The notes beneath the pieces were generated by a model. That model saw nothing but the letters and a program-made list of their open reading frames with translations. It searched no databases and was not told the DNA's origin. Below are positions 39,757-50,689 of a stretch of DNA of 64,000 bases, in pieces. The DNA is from Gigantopelta aegis. Its lineage: Eukaryota; Mollusca; Gastropoda; Neomphalida; Peltospiridae. Every line of letters begins with the position of its first letter. Positions within the stretch are counted from its first letter, which is position 1. The DNA lies in the NCBI RefSeq assembly GCF_016097555.1, contig NC_054713.1, positions 6,598,547 to 6,662,546 of the forward strand, in the 5' to 3' direction. The position numbers were made by a program, and so were the translations under genes.

Positions 39757-40077
39757 CTGAAAAAAAATATAACATCAAGTTCATATCAGAGAGGGAAATT
39801 ACACAGTACACTGATCAATTTTTAGGTGAGACCAGGCCCTGTGCTTATATAACTTTTAGAGTCTGGACTCAATCTTGAATGACGTCTTCAGTCTGGACTC
39901 TAAAAAGGTTTTATAGGTAGTACTAAACCAAATAACTTCGGGCTGGATCAAAGATCAAGGTTGGTGATGCATGTGAGTGTGTTGGTTGTCTCAGATTCTA
40001 TTGGTGGACTTCTTGTGTTGCGACTCTAAACGTTTTATAAGTGCCAGGTCAGGAGTCTGGTATCATAATTACAAAAC

Positions 40078-40347
40078 CAGCCTCGGTGGCGTAGTGGTTA
40101 AGCCATCGGACTACAGGCTGGTAGGTACAGGGTTCGCATCCCGGTACCGGCTCCAACCCAGAGCGAGTTGTTAAGGGCTCAATGGGTAGGTGTAAGGCCA
40201 CTACACCCTCTTCTCTCTCACTAACCACTAACCAACTAACAACTAACCCACTGTCCTGGACAGACAGCCCAGATAGCTGAGGTATGTGCCCAGGACAGCA
40301 TGCTTGAACCTTAATTGGATATAAGCACGAAAATAAGTTGAAATGAA
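40078..40347 (+). mobile_element. full head-3 SINE
   Basis: GCCTCGGTGGCGTAGTGGTT-AAGCCATCGG, GGGTTCGCATCCCGG, ACCCAGAGCGAGTTGTTAAG, GACAGACAGCCCAGATAGCT and a tail GCACGAAAATAAGTTGAAAT. Best reference copy of this family here. Confidence 0.9.
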
Positions 40348-40584
40348 AATTAAATAATTACAAAACTAATGTTGGTAAGCATCTAGATTTCACAAAAGCA
40401 ATCTTTTCCAGTATTGTGTCGGTAGTATATTGGTAACATTTGAAATTCTGAAGCCTGCATTGGACTGTAAACATTTTGTAAGTTGAGTTTGACAGTCTTT
40501 TATAATGTGTCTGATGTTAACATGTAATACATTCTTATAGAGTACTACACGTTTGAAAATTAAATAGCAACAGCTGCTAATGAG

Positions 40585-40917
40585 CAGGACTTCTGGATTA
40601 TGGTAGCCCCACTCCCATGGCTAGTGATATTCAATGTTGGGCTAGTAAATAACTACTATTGCCATGCCCGACAGCTAGTGAAAAAACAAAGGTCAAATGT
40701 TACAGTTAAGTCTATTTTGTAAATATGAATATCCTGTCCCCACCTCAGCCGCCCAATGTTAGTGTTTTCTAAGCTCTATCTACCTCTTTAGGTGACATAT
40801 CTGATTATTACTTTTATTTAGTAAAGTAGGGCTAGTGAATGTTTAACTGTGGCTAGTACATTTTGAAAATCACTGATCCCATGGCTAGTGGATTTTATAA
40901 AAATTCTACAAGCCCTG
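40585..40917. mobile_element. TIR transposon, uninterrupted relative of the 31.3-kb element
   Basis: Ends CAGGACTTCTGGATTATGG and AAATTCTACAAGCCCTG, flanked on both sides by the 7-bp sequence TAATGAG. Interior GGCTAGTGATATTCAATGTT matches the other copy in reverse. Confidence 0.85.
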
Positions 40918-41029
40918 TAATGAGTTTGAAAAGTGATTAGCAAAGTTTTTAAAAATTTCAGAATCTCTGAAACCTACATACCTAAATTACAATGCAATAT
41001 CGAAGAAAATGTTCCTTGCATATAATCAT

Positions 41030-41190
41030 AAAGTGACTATGAAAATTAAGTCATAAGCATGCATCAAGCATAGTCACTATGAAGACCAAATGTCATAAGT
41101 ATATACATTTATAGTGACTAAAAAAATCAACTCATAAGCATGCATTACGCATAGAGACTATGAAAACCAAATGTCAATTTAAAAACAGAA
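41030..41190. repeat. degenerate tandem repeat beside SAM exon
   Basis: About three units with GTGACTATGAAAA, TAAGTCATAAGCATGCAT and ACCAAATGTCATAAG. Confidence 0.7.
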
Positions 41191-41198
41191 ATAGAAAC

Positions 41199-41331
41199 CT
41201 TGTCAAGAATTCCACCCTTCTTCTTGACAGCCTTCTTGCGTTTGACAGCATCCAGAAGTCTCCTGATGGCTGGTTTTCCCATTCCAACCTTCTCCAGGTC
41301 CTCCGACTTGACATACTCGAAGTGAACAATC
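41199..41331 (-). CDS. TNK2: ACK exon: second half of SAM-like domain
   Basis: The exon encodes [20 protein letters not shown] then [18 protein letters not shown], ending at ILDK. The [23 protein letters not shown] segment is nearly invariant in ACK proteins and completes the N-terminal helical domain; a lysine-rich linker to the kinase follows. Acceptor GTTCAG, donor AAG|GTTTC; enters in phase 2, leaves in phase 0. The intron on the donor side contains degenerate repeats of about 60-75 bp (41030-41190). Confidence 0.95.
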
Positions 41332-41479
41332 CTGAACAAGACGTAATAAAAATAATGTCTGAAATTGTTATCCTATCAAAATACAGAAGAAACTTTTAAT
41401 AACGTATTAAAGATAATATCTCCTGCCATTTCACAAAGCAGCCCTGGCCAGAATCTAACTTAGTCAGTAGGGCAGTAAC

Positions 41480-42235
41480 CTGAAATGTTTTGTTTGAAGG
41501 ATCAATCCCCGTTGATAGAACCATTCTCTGATTAGGTTTTCCTCCTTCCAACCAGAGCCCCGCGACTGGTATATCAAAGGTTGTGGAATGTGCTATCCTG
41601 TCCGTGGGATAGTGTATATAAAAGATCCCTTGCTACTAATGGAAAAATGTAGTGGGTCTCCTCTCTTAGACTATATGTCCATTGGTCTATTTCTCGTTCC
41701 AGCCAGTGCACCACGACTGGTATATCAAAGACCATGGTATGTGCTGTCCTGTCTATGGGATGGTGCATATAAAAGATCCCTTGCTACTAATGGAAAAATG
41801 TAGCGGGTTTCGTCTCTAAAACTATATGTCCATTGGTCTATTTCTCTTTCCAGCCAGTGCACCACGACTGGTATATCAAAGGCCGTGGTATGTGCCACCC
41901 TGTCTGTGGGATGATGCATATAAAAGATCCCTTGCTACTAATGGAAAAATGTAGTGGGTCTCCTCTACTCACACTATATGTCCATTGGTCTATTTCTCGT
42001 TCCAGCTAGTGCACCACAACTGGTATATCAAAGGCTGTGGTATGTACTGTCCTGTCTGTGGGATGCTGCACACAAAAGATCCCTTGCTGCTCATCAAAAA
42101 GAGTAGCCCATGAAGTGGCGACAGCAGGTTTCCTCTCTCAATATTTGTGTGGTCCTTAACCATATGCCTACCATATAACCATCAATAAAATGTATTGAGT
42201 TTGTCATGAAATAAAACAATTCCTTCCTTCCTGAA
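41480..42235 (+). mobile_element. SINE body amplified into a 152-160-bp array, last unit with tail B
   Basis: Four units, joined at ACTATATGTCCATTGGTCTA (41668, 41828, 41980), carry the body (CCAGTGCACCACGACTGGTA, AAAAGATCCCTTGCTACTAA). The first three fuse the start of tail A back to the next body. The fourth runs into tail B and ends TTCCTTCCTTCC. Confidence 0.9.
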
Positions 42236-42429
42236 GACTACATGTCAGACATGCACCCATAATAAGTATTTACTTTTGTCGTACAAAACAATTGTATTTA
42301 TACATGGGCAGGATATAGCTAAATGACAGAGTATTATCTCAACATGCAACAAGTCAGTGACTCAGTCTTTATAATAGACCTGTTCTAACTGCACATCAAG
42401 ACCTAGTATGTATAATCATTTGTTCTCTT

Positions 42430-42532
42430 TTGTCCTGTGATGGGTAGGAGCCTCAATCAGATTCAATGGACATGTCAGGTTTTTGTCCCATTCCAACCAG
42501 CATTTCACAACTGGTATATTAAAGGTGGCTAT
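42430..42532 (+). mobile_element. SINE body fragment
   Basis: TGTGATGGGTAGGAGCCTCA and CCAACCAGCATTTCACAACT-GGTATATTAAAGG. Confidence 0.5.
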
Positions 42533-42584
42533 TTAGTGGGAGTAGGCTATGTAGAACAAGCATGTTTATGTGACCTCTACTGAC

Positions 42585-42707
42585 CTGGTGACCTGGAGGT
42601 CATCTCTCAGTTTGGAGTAGAACTGTTCTAGTTGGACTTCCTGCAGTAACTCGTACAACCACTCCAGTCCATCCTCCTCACTGGACATCACGTCACAGTC
42701 GTCAAAC
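42585..42707 (-). CDS. TNK2: ACK exon: start codon and first half of SAM-like domain
   Basis: Acceptor TTTTAG lies at 42708 and donor GTCAGT at 42584. An in-frame ATG at 42688 gives MSSEEDGLEWLYELL, then EVQLEQFYSKLRDDLQVT, the characteristic ACK N-terminal helical (SAM-like) region that mediates membrane recruitment and self-association in the family. I choose 42688 as the default start because vertebrate ACK starts a few residues before the equivalent segment. The exon enters in phase 2, so transcripts containing the 48.6-kb exon could read in from further upstream. Its 5' edge is copied four times into the neighbouring intron. Confidence 0.92.
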
Positions 42708-43086
42708 CTAAAACAACAATAGACTCAGTCTTTATAGTAGATTTATCCATACAACCACTCCAGTCCATCCTCCTCAATGGACATCACGTCAGTCGTCAAA
42801 CCTAAAACAACAATAGACTCAGTCTTTATAGTAGATTTATCCATACAACCACTCCAGTCCATCCTCCTCACTGGACATCGCGACAATCGCCAAACCTAAA
42901 ACAATAGACTCAGTCTTTATAGTAGATTTATCCATACAACCACACCTGTCCATCCTCCTCACTGGACATCGCGTTACAGTCACCAAACCTGAAACAATAG
43001 ACTCAGTCTTTATAGATTTATCTCTACACACACCCCACCTTGTCAATGCTCTTGAATGAACATCATCAGTTACCAAACCTAAAACA
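42655..43086 (-). repeat. four decoy copies of the ACK start-exon 5' edge
   Basis: The acceptor plus about 55 bases of the start exon (with its ATG) recur at about 42751-42807, 42845-42900, 42936-42995 and, degenerate, 43028-43086, spaced about 92-96 bp. Each keeps an acceptor-like TTTTAG|GTTTG or GTTTCAG|GTTTGG. The copies diverge by substitutions and small indels, and the nearest one keeps the ATG but reaches a stop after about a dozen codons. Confidence 0.85.
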
Positions 43087-43213
43087 ATTTGTAAGACTCA
43101 GTCTGAATAATCTTACCAAAACAATGTATAACAGACTCAGTCTGTATAATCTTCCTACTTAACAGCCAACACACCTAAATGAATAATAATAAACACTATA
43201 TAGCAGAACTGTT

Positions 43214-43442
43214 CTAACTGGACAAAGAAAGTAAAAAGAATGAAAGAAAAAAGACAGAAAAAAGATAAAAGATAAAAAGAAAGAAAGAAAAAGAAAGAGA
43301 GAAGAAGAAAGAAAAAAAGAGAAGAAAGAGAAAAAGTTAAGAAAACAAAAAGAGAAAGAAAGTAAAAAGAATGAAAGAAAAAAGACAGAAAAAAAGAAAA
43401 AAGATAAAAAGAAAAAAAGAAAGAAAAAGAAAGAAAAAAGAA
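43214..43442. repeat. GAAA/AAAG-rich simple sequence
   Basis: AGAAAGTAAAAAGAATGAAAGAAAA occurs twice within a purine-only stretch of about 230 bp. Confidence 0.9.
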
Positions 43443-44019
43443 ATGTCTATTTACAGCGAAATAGTTTACTGTGTATCATGAAACAAACATGGATAAAAAC
43501 ATAACATTTATACCACTGCTTGTGAAAATTGTGAATTCTCAATAGACCTACAGTACATCACAAATGCTGTCAAAAATAAAATGAAAAGCAAAATCTGTTT
43601 GTGCAGCGGATTATCAGAAAACGTATTGAGAACCTTGAGTAACATTTACTGCCTAGTCGATGTCAACTTTGTGCCTTGGTGTTCTAAATGGTTACAGTAA
43701 ATAACGAAAACAGTCCAGACTGCAGTTTTAAGAGTCAGTGTTTTAGATGAAGATGTAAACACACAGGTACATACATACATGTACATGTACATGTACATAT
43801 ACAAACATGTGGGTGCAAGTTGTAACTGACTTAAGCTAATCGGATACTGGGACATTCTGTCAGGCCTGTGTGGAATGTTTCCAGTCTGTATGAGAAAAGA
43901 AAGTTTATGTTTATTTAATGACATCTACGTACACTGTTAAATCAGTGGTTATGGCTGTTGAACATGATAGACTATTGACACACAATCTAGACAGTGACAG
44001 TGACAGTGAGACACAGAGA

Positions 44020-44052
44020 CACACACACACACACACACACACACAGAGAGAC

Positions 44053-44136
<84 letters not shown>

Positions 44137-44142
44137 GGGGGG
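44020..44142. repeat. (AC)n, (GA)n and G-run microsatellite
   Basis: AC run about 44021-44046, GA run about 44059-44134, then nine or more G. Flanked by two short relatives of TAATGACATC-GTACACTG. Confidence 0.95.
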
Positions 44143-44676
44143 GGGGATATGTTTGTTTTTAAAATGACATCGTGTACACTGTGAAATCAGAGAGAAAGAG
44201 ACAGACTGAGATAGAAAGAGAGAGAGAGAGACAGATACACAGACAGAGAGAGAGACAGGTTTCACTGTATTTTTCACCAATCATTCATTTTTAACATTCA
44301 AGACGTAACAGGTTATGCTTATTTAAATGTTTAAAACAAACTTGATATTTGATTAGGATTAAAAAGTTCATTTCCTATATAATACAGATTTTACATTATA
44401 ACGGCACACAAAACCCTTTACTCCAGTAGAAGAACAATGATCAATGTAATCAGTGCAATTCAATTGAAGATGAATGTCATCACATCATAGTATGTGTGAA
44501 ATATAACACTCCACACTCTAAGCTATATGAATATTTAACTTTACATAATAGCACATTTTAAAATGATGTCTATGCATTAAAAAATATATATTTATTATGC
44601 AAAACCATGATCCTGCTTGTGCAGTGTGTAAACTTGTTTATGATTATACATGTATTAACCAATAAGTAGTTTAGTA

Positions 44677-44902
44677 GGGCTCAAATGTAAACGATGGCAC
44701 CAACATATGAACTGCCATTAATGACAGTGTTGTGCCAGCAGATCAAAATTACTGCTGTGGATTGAAGACTATTTTTGTTTTTTATATTTGTTAAAAAAGT
44801 TACCAATTTAAAATTGTCATAGGCAGGCTCAAAATAGCCATCGCCTATGGCAAAAGCAGTTAAAAACTGCCGTAGGCAACAATTTCTTAAGTTCAAGCCC
44901 TG
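44677..44902. mobile_element. 226-bp hAT-type MITE with 8-bp target duplication
   Basis: Ends GGGCTCAAATGTAA and CTTAAGTTCAAGCCCTG (left end apparently lacks the initial CA). Exact GTTTAGTA lies at 44669-44676 and 44903-44910. Confidence 0.85.
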
Positions 44903-44937
44903 GTTTAGTATCCTGTTTGTCTGTGCCATGCTTGTAC

Positions 44938-45240
44938 AAAGTTTTTTTTGTTTAACGACATCACTAGAGCACATTGATTAATTAATCATCGGCTATTGCA
45001 TGTCAAACACTTGGTAATTCCGACTCGTAGTCACCAGAGGAAACCTGCTACATTTTTCTTAATGCTGCAAGGGGTCAATTTATGTGCACTTTCCCACAGA
45101 CAGGAAAACACATACTACAGCCTTTGCCCAGTTGTGGTGCACTGGTTGAATCGAAAAAAAAAAAAATCAGCTGAATAGATCCACCAAGGTGGTTCGATCC
45201 TGCAGTGCATGCACCTCAGGTGAGCACTCGACCGATAAAT
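44938..45240 (-). mobile_element. SINE, head 2 plus tail A
   Basis: AAGTTTTTTTTGTTTAACGA, body, then GGTTCGATCCTGCAGTGCAT and AGGTGAGCACTCGACCGAT (reversed head 2). Confidence 0.85.
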
Positions 45241-45413
45241 ACACATATGTCTTGTCAATAGCATACATGTTTTGCATCCAGTTCCTAATGTGGAATGTTA
45301 TATGCAATAAAGTTTCTCTTTATCTTATCCGACTGGCGTATGCACACTGCTAGTGAATTCCCCCATTCTCTCTTCGTAAGTAATACCCTAACTCCCCTCC
45401 CAACCTCACCCTG

Positions 45414-45664
45414 CAGGGTTTCTGCCAGAGGGTCAAACAGGTATTGTGCCATACCCAAAAATGTTTGCTGATTTTTTTTTTCTTTAAGTTAACCTTTTGA
45501 CAAAATTAATTACTCTTATCATTACTGTATGATTTTCTTAACTCTAACCCTAATTTTAACCCATCTACTTTCTTGGGGATGCCCCCAATACCCCCCCTGC
45601 TGACTGTGGCTGCATTCAATTCCATAGCGCCATACCTAAAAATTTCTTTCTGGCAGAAACACTG
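45414..45664 (-). mobile_element. MITE family D, best copy, with 5-bp target duplication
   Basis: Ends CAGGGTTTCTGCCAGAGGGT and CTTTCTGGCAGAAACACTG are inverted; CCCTG flanks both sides. Interior TAACTCTAACCCTAATTTTA. Confidence 0.85.
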
Positions 45665-45894
45665 CCCTGGTGTATGAATGTTATGGATGACCTCGTTGAC
45701 CATCATGCACATGCAGTTTAGTTTCAGCCCAACTAAATCATTAATGACACACATGTAGTAATTAGTGACTCTAAAATGGAGTGATGTCCAAGTTAATGGC
45801 TAATTTTTCATTGACAGTGGTCAGTCATCTCGTGCTAGTTGATGGATTACTGGTTAAAATTGTATATTTAGTCATCATATCTTCAATTACTGTA

Positions 45895-46470
45895 CACAAG
45901 CATCAAGGACTAACCAGTACATATAACTCAATTCTGTCAATACACAAGCATCGAGGACTAACCGGTACATATAACTCAATTCTGTCAATACACAAGCATC
46001 GAGGGCTAACCGGTACATATAACTCAATTCTGTCAATACACAAGCATCGAGGACTAACCGGTACATATAACTCAATTCTGTCAATACACAAGCATCCAGG
46101 ACTAACCGGTACATATAACTCAATTCTGTCAATACACAAGCATCGAGGGCTAACCGGTACATATAACTCAATTCTGTCAATACACAAGCATCGAGGGCTA
46201 ACCGGTACATATAACTCAATTCTGTCAATACACAAGCATCCAGGACTAACCGGTACATATAACTCAATTCTGTCAATACACAAGCATCGAGGACTAACCG
46301 GTACATATAACTCAATTCTGTCAATACACAAGCATCGAGGACTAACCGGTACATATAACTCAATTCTGTCAATACACAAGCATCCAGGACTAACCGGTAC
46401 ATATAACTCAATTCTGTCAATACACAAGCATCCAGGACTAACCGGTACATATAACTCAATTCTGTCAATA
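45895..46470. repeat. 48-bp minisatellite, 12 copies
   Basis: Unit of 48 bp containing ACACAAGCATCGAGGACTAA then CCGGTACATATAACTCAATT. Copies differ at one or two sites (CGAGG/CCAGG, GGACT/GGGCT). Because the period is a multiple of three the array is open in several frames on both strands, so its apparent proteins are not evidence of coding. It abuts the 93-bp array. Confidence 0.95.
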
Positions 46471-46477
46471 CTTCCGG

Positions 46478-47600
46478 CTTCTGCTGTTGTTTAAAACCTT
46501 CAATAACTGAAAGTTAGTTACCGTATACTTGGCCTTAAGAGCTAAGTGGAGTGGGAATGTGAAGTCATGAAGTCTGCTGCTGTTTAAAACCTTCAATAAC
46601 TGAAAGTTAGTTACCGTATACTTGGCCTTAAGAGCTAAGTGGGGTGGGAATGTGAAGTCATGAAGTCTGCTGTTGTTTAAAACCTTCAATAACTGAAAGT
46701 TAGTTACCGTATACTTGGCCTTAAGAGCTAAGTGGAGTGGGAATGTGAAGTCATGAAGTCTGCTGTTGTTTAAAACCTTCAATAACTGAAAGTTAGTTAC
46801 CGTATACTTGGCCTTAAGAGCTAAGTGGAGTGGGAATGTGAAGTCATGAAGTCTGCTGCTGTTTAAAACCTTCAATAACTGAAAGTTAGTTACCGTATAC
46901 TTGGCCTTAAGAGCTAAGTGGGGTGGGAATGTGAAGTCATGAAGTCTGCTGCTGTTTAAAACCTTCAATAACTGAAAGTTAGTTACCGTATACTTGGCCT
47001 TAAGAGCTAAGTGGAGTGGGAATGTGAAGTCATGAAGTCTGCTGTTGTTTAAAACCTTCAATAACTGAAAGTTAGTTACCGTATACTTGGCCTTAAGAGC
47101 TAAGTGGGGTGGGAATGTGAAGTCATGAAGTCTGCTGCTGTTTAAAACCTTCAATAACTGAAAGTTAGTTACCGTATACTTGGCCTTAAAAGCTAAGTGG
47201 GATGGGAATGTGAAGTCATGAAGTCTGCTGTTGTTTAAAACCTTCAATAACTGAAAGTTAGTTACCGTATACTTGGCCTTAAGAGCTAAGTGGAGTGGGA
47301 ATGTGAAGTCATGAAGTCTGCTGCTGTTTAAAACCTTCAATAACTGAAAGTTAGTTACCGTATACTTGGCCTTAAGAGCTAAGTGGGGTGGGAATGTGAA
47401 GTCATGAAGTCTGCTGCTGTTTAAAACCTTCAATAACTGAAAGTTAGTTACCGTATACTTGGCCTTAAGAGCTAAGTGGAGTGGGAATGTGAAGTCATGA
47501 AGTCTGCTGCTGTTTAAAACCTTCAATAACTGAAAGTTAGTTACTGTATACTTGGCCTTAAGAGCTAAGTGGGGTGGGAATGTGAAGTCGTGGCCAAAGC
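46478..47600. repeat. 93-bp minisatellite, 12 copies
   Basis: Unit of 93 bp containing AAAACCTTCAATAACTGAAA and GAAGTCATGAAGTCTGCTG. Variants GGAGTGG and GGGGTGG partly alternate, hinting at a 186-bp higher-order unit. On the minus strand it reads as twelve 31-residue units (HDFTFPPHLALKAKYTV...) within one frame, the same orientation as the kinase gene; I recognise no domain. Confidence 0.95.
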
Positions 47601-47629
47601 CTGTCGACATGTAATTCCAATCCACTAAA

Positions 47630-47815
47630 AGTTAAAAGTTTGTTTTGTTTAATGACACCACTAGAGCACATTGATTTATTAATCATCAGCTACTGGATGT
47701 CAAACATTTGGTACTTTGGACATATGTAGTCTTAGAGAGGAAACCCACCACATGTTTCAAGGAATCACAACATACCACAACCTTTGATATACCAGTCATA
47801 GTGCACTGGCTTCCA
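47630..47815 (-). mobile_element. SINE tail A plus body
   Basis: AAAAGTTTGTTTTGTTTAAT to AGTCATAGTGCACTGGCTTC, directly after the 93-bp array. Confidence 0.82.
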
Positions 47816-47857
47816 ATCCACTAATAAAAAGACTTAAGTAGATAAACAATAGCCAAT

Positions 47858-47925
47858 TTTTGTGCTGGGGTGTCGTTAACCATTCATTCATTTATTCATT
47901 CATTCATTCATCGATTGAAGCAGAT
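47858..47925 (+). mobile_element. tail-C module with (TTCA)n
   Basis: TGCTGGGGTGTCGTTAACCA followed by TTCATTCATTCATTCATTCA. Confidence 0.7.
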
Positions 47926-48329
47926 ATAACATAGCAAAGAATGCTCTTCAAATGAGTGCTCTCAATACAGATGAAAGTAGAAGTGCTAGAGGATGGACTT
48001 TTGTGGAGGAGCCTCAACACGTCTATAGTGTGGATTCAAATGTTAAACATGTTTTAATTGAAATCAGTGTGCTCCTATAATTATAGTATGACATAGATCC
48101 CTGTATAATTTATACAAGCATATGTCAAGTACTGTGTACATACATATGTAGGCGATTATTAACAGATTTTTCTCATTTCTTATATACATATATTAGTGAA
48201 ATAGTTTATGCAAAATGTACCATGCAAGTCAATTTTGCCAGATACTGGATCTTATTAAAAACCCTGCCCTTAAAATGTATCTAGTTCAGAAATATATGTA
48301 TATGTCACAAATTATGTCCAAATGTTTGT

Positions 48330-48330
<1 letters not shown>

Positions 48331-48378
<48 letters not shown>
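48331..48378. repeat. (GT)n microsatellite
   Basis: About 22 GT units. Confidence 0.97.
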
Positions 48379-48380
<2 letters not shown>

Positions 48381-48419
48381 GTCTCACACGATTATCATTT
48401 ATCAGGCTTGCACTTTACC

Positions 48420-48606
48420 ACTAAGCTACATTCACTTACCCCCACCAACCCCAGACAGAGACATGCACAGATCAAGCTACATTCACCTACCCCCATCCAC
48501 CCCACCCACTCCAGATAAAGACATGCACAGATCAAGCTACACCCACCTACCCCCATCCACCCCACCCACTCCAGATAAAGACATGCACAGACCAGTGTTC
48601 GATCTC
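48420..48606. repeat. about 63-bp tandem repeat beside the 48.6-kb exon
   Basis: Three units contain AGCTACATTCACCTACCCCC, CCACCCCACCCACTCCAGA and AAAGACATGCACAGATC. The array ends within 10 bases of the donor of the possible 5' exon. Confidence 0.85.
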
Positions 48607-48611
48607 CTCAC

Positions 48612-48835
48612 CTATGAGTATTTCCGATGGTCAACAACAACCCCCCGATATTAATCCTCCCGTCATCCTCCAGTTTGAGATGAGGGAACAGTCCGCTAGC
48701 CGACACCACAGACGTGTAAACTGGCTCGACACAGTCCGATATGCTCAACTCGTCCTTTCTCTCCTTCCTTTCATCCACAGGTTCTTTTTCCTTTTCTTTT
48801 TCTTTCCTTCTCATCCTGTTCTTCAGTTTCATCAT
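48612..48835 (-). CDS. possible 5' exon with alternative N-terminus of the ACK-like kinase
   Basis: The frame from ATG 48835 runs about 74 codons, starting with a very basic and acidic stretch (MMKLKNRMRRKEKEKEKE) and ending GLLLTIGNTH plus two bases. A donor (AG|GTGAG) follows directly, and its phase matches the exon ending at 42707, giving R-FDDCDV. An in-frame stop lies just upstream of the ATG. I recognise no domain. The alternative is that the kinase starts at the internal ATG 42688 and this frame is a 5'UTR exon, a separate gene's exon or chance. Both edges are bordered by short tandem repeats. Confidence 0.4.
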
Positions 48836-48908
48836 TTGCTGGTAAGTTTCATCATTTGCTGGTCAGTTTCATCATTTGCTGGTCAGTTTCATCATTTGCT
48901 GGTCAGTT
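48826..48908. repeat. 20-bp tandem repeat, four copies, at the exon 5' edge
   Basis: AGTTTCATCATTTGCTGGTC is repeated four times. The first unit overlaps the ATG of the possible 5' exon, so the array copies its N-terminal codons. Confidence 0.9.
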
Positions 48909-49357
48909 TGTAAATCATCCAGTTGAGATAGATTGCAACGTCAGATAAACGGATTGAGCATACTGCGGGATATACATGAACGGTACATATATTTGTACAC
49001 TGTAGCGATTTGTAGATTTTCTAAAGCAGAATACAAATGTTTTATCCACACTTTATTGGTAAATCCACTCTTATAACTATAACTACAATCAGCAATGAAA
49101 GTGGGTTACAGAAAAAAAACAAATCCGGTAATTTATATACAAATGGTTGGGTAATGTGATTGGCCCAAGGGTTAGGGCTGCACAATGGTTTAAAATGGTG
49201 GGGGCCTTCACTGAAGCCTTCAGTGTGTACATGTATATATATATATATCTGCAAACCATCAACAGAAACTGTATCTTAAATTATTGTAAACCAAGAAGCA
49301 CTGCAGAGACAATTAAAAATCCAGAAATTACAACTAAATCTGGAAAACATTAATTAA

Positions 49358-49575
49358 TTAAAGTTGGTTTTGTTTAACACCACTATTAGAGCACCTGGAT
49401 TAATTAAGTATTAGCTATTTAATGTCCCGGGATGTCAATCCTTTGATCATTGTGACACGTACATTTACATGTTGTCTTCAGAGGGAATCTGCTAAATCTT
49501 TTAATCAGCAGTAAGATAGCTTTCATGTGCACTTTCCCACAGACAGGACAGCACATACCAAGGCCTTTGATACTT
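49358..49575 (-). mobile_element. SINE tail A plus body
   Basis: AAAGTTGGTTTTGTTTAACA to CATACCAAGGCCTTTGATAC; head absent. Confidence 0.8.
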
Positions 49576-49596
49576 GTTGGGAAGGGATATCACCAA

Positions 49597-49862
49597 TGTC
49601 CTACGTGGCATAGTGCTTAATATAGTACTGCTAAGGTCGGTAGGTACCTGTATTGCAGTACCAACGCCCACCCAAAAAGTTGCAGTGGCTGAAAGGAGAG
49701 GTACATGTACAGACATACAGTGACTACAATGATTTCTCCCTCATTAACAACTAACTACATGTATATTAAATCCCTGTCTTGGACAAGACAGCCCAGATAG
49801 CTGAGGTGTGTATACAAGACAGTGTGCTTCAATCTTCAATGTATATAAGCACACAAATCAAG
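49597..49862 (+). mobile_element. degraded head-3 SINE
   Basis: CCTACGTGGCATAGTGCTTA, GGTCGGTAGGTACCTGTATT, then GACAAGACAGCCCAGATAGC and ATATAAGCACACAAATCAAG. Confidence 0.75.
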
Positions 49863-50689
49863 TTAAACAATGATGATACCAAAGCTACAGTTAAACAAAT
49901 TAAAAGGATATATATAAATATTTATATGTATGGGCTTATGCTTGTACATTTGTATATAAATTTATATGTGTCACATGGTGTAATTTTCAACAAACTGTTA
50001 TTGACCATCTGTCACATACCTTGCATAACAATGCAACTTTTAAGTACCAATTATTTATCAACAGACACCAGCATACAAATCCATAAAACCATGCAAACGT
50101 GCAGTAGTGGAACACATTAGTGCAGAACTTGTACATGTACAATGTATATCACCCATTATATATCACACAATAAAAAGAAAGAAAATAAAAAAACCCGAAG
50201 AGATCATTATTATGTTAATGCTCAAACGTCCGTATGTCACACTGTTACACGCACGTATTCCATCAATGTGCTTGCAGATCGTCACTCATCACTGCAAGAA
50301 ACTTAATCAGTTTTTACTGGTCATTCCTTTCCCCGAGAACATTCCACAGAAAGATTAGGCTGTCAGTCCCGTGTCCGAAATGCCCTGCTATAGTACGATC
50401 ACGCCATTAGTATTGCCCATGTGAAAAGCGAAGTTAAGACACATCTCTGGCAAACATCTCCAAATTGATTGAAGCTTCTTGGACCAAACTGCGATGTTTT
50501 CCATTGCAACATAATATCTATCTGTTTGTCCCTCTGCCGAACCCATGTGTACATCGGCTAACATTAGAAATATGGATTGGTCGTAATCAAGCAAAAAGGG
50601 AAGAACAAAAAGAAAAGGTTCAGGCAAAGCTTAAGAAATTTATTGTTTACTGCAACTAGACCAATTCAATTAAAACATATGTTAACATG

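Noticed and set aside
45781-46494. 237-residue repeat protein and its opposite-strand frames
   Set aside because: The 48-bp minisatellite is open in several frames on both strands; no start context, splice sites or domain.
50107-50660. Possible decayed LINE reverse-transcriptase 3' end
   Set aside because: A phrase like HVKSEVKTHLW recalls the C-terminus of LINE polyproteins, but frames are broken and no RT motif is visible; too weak to annotate.
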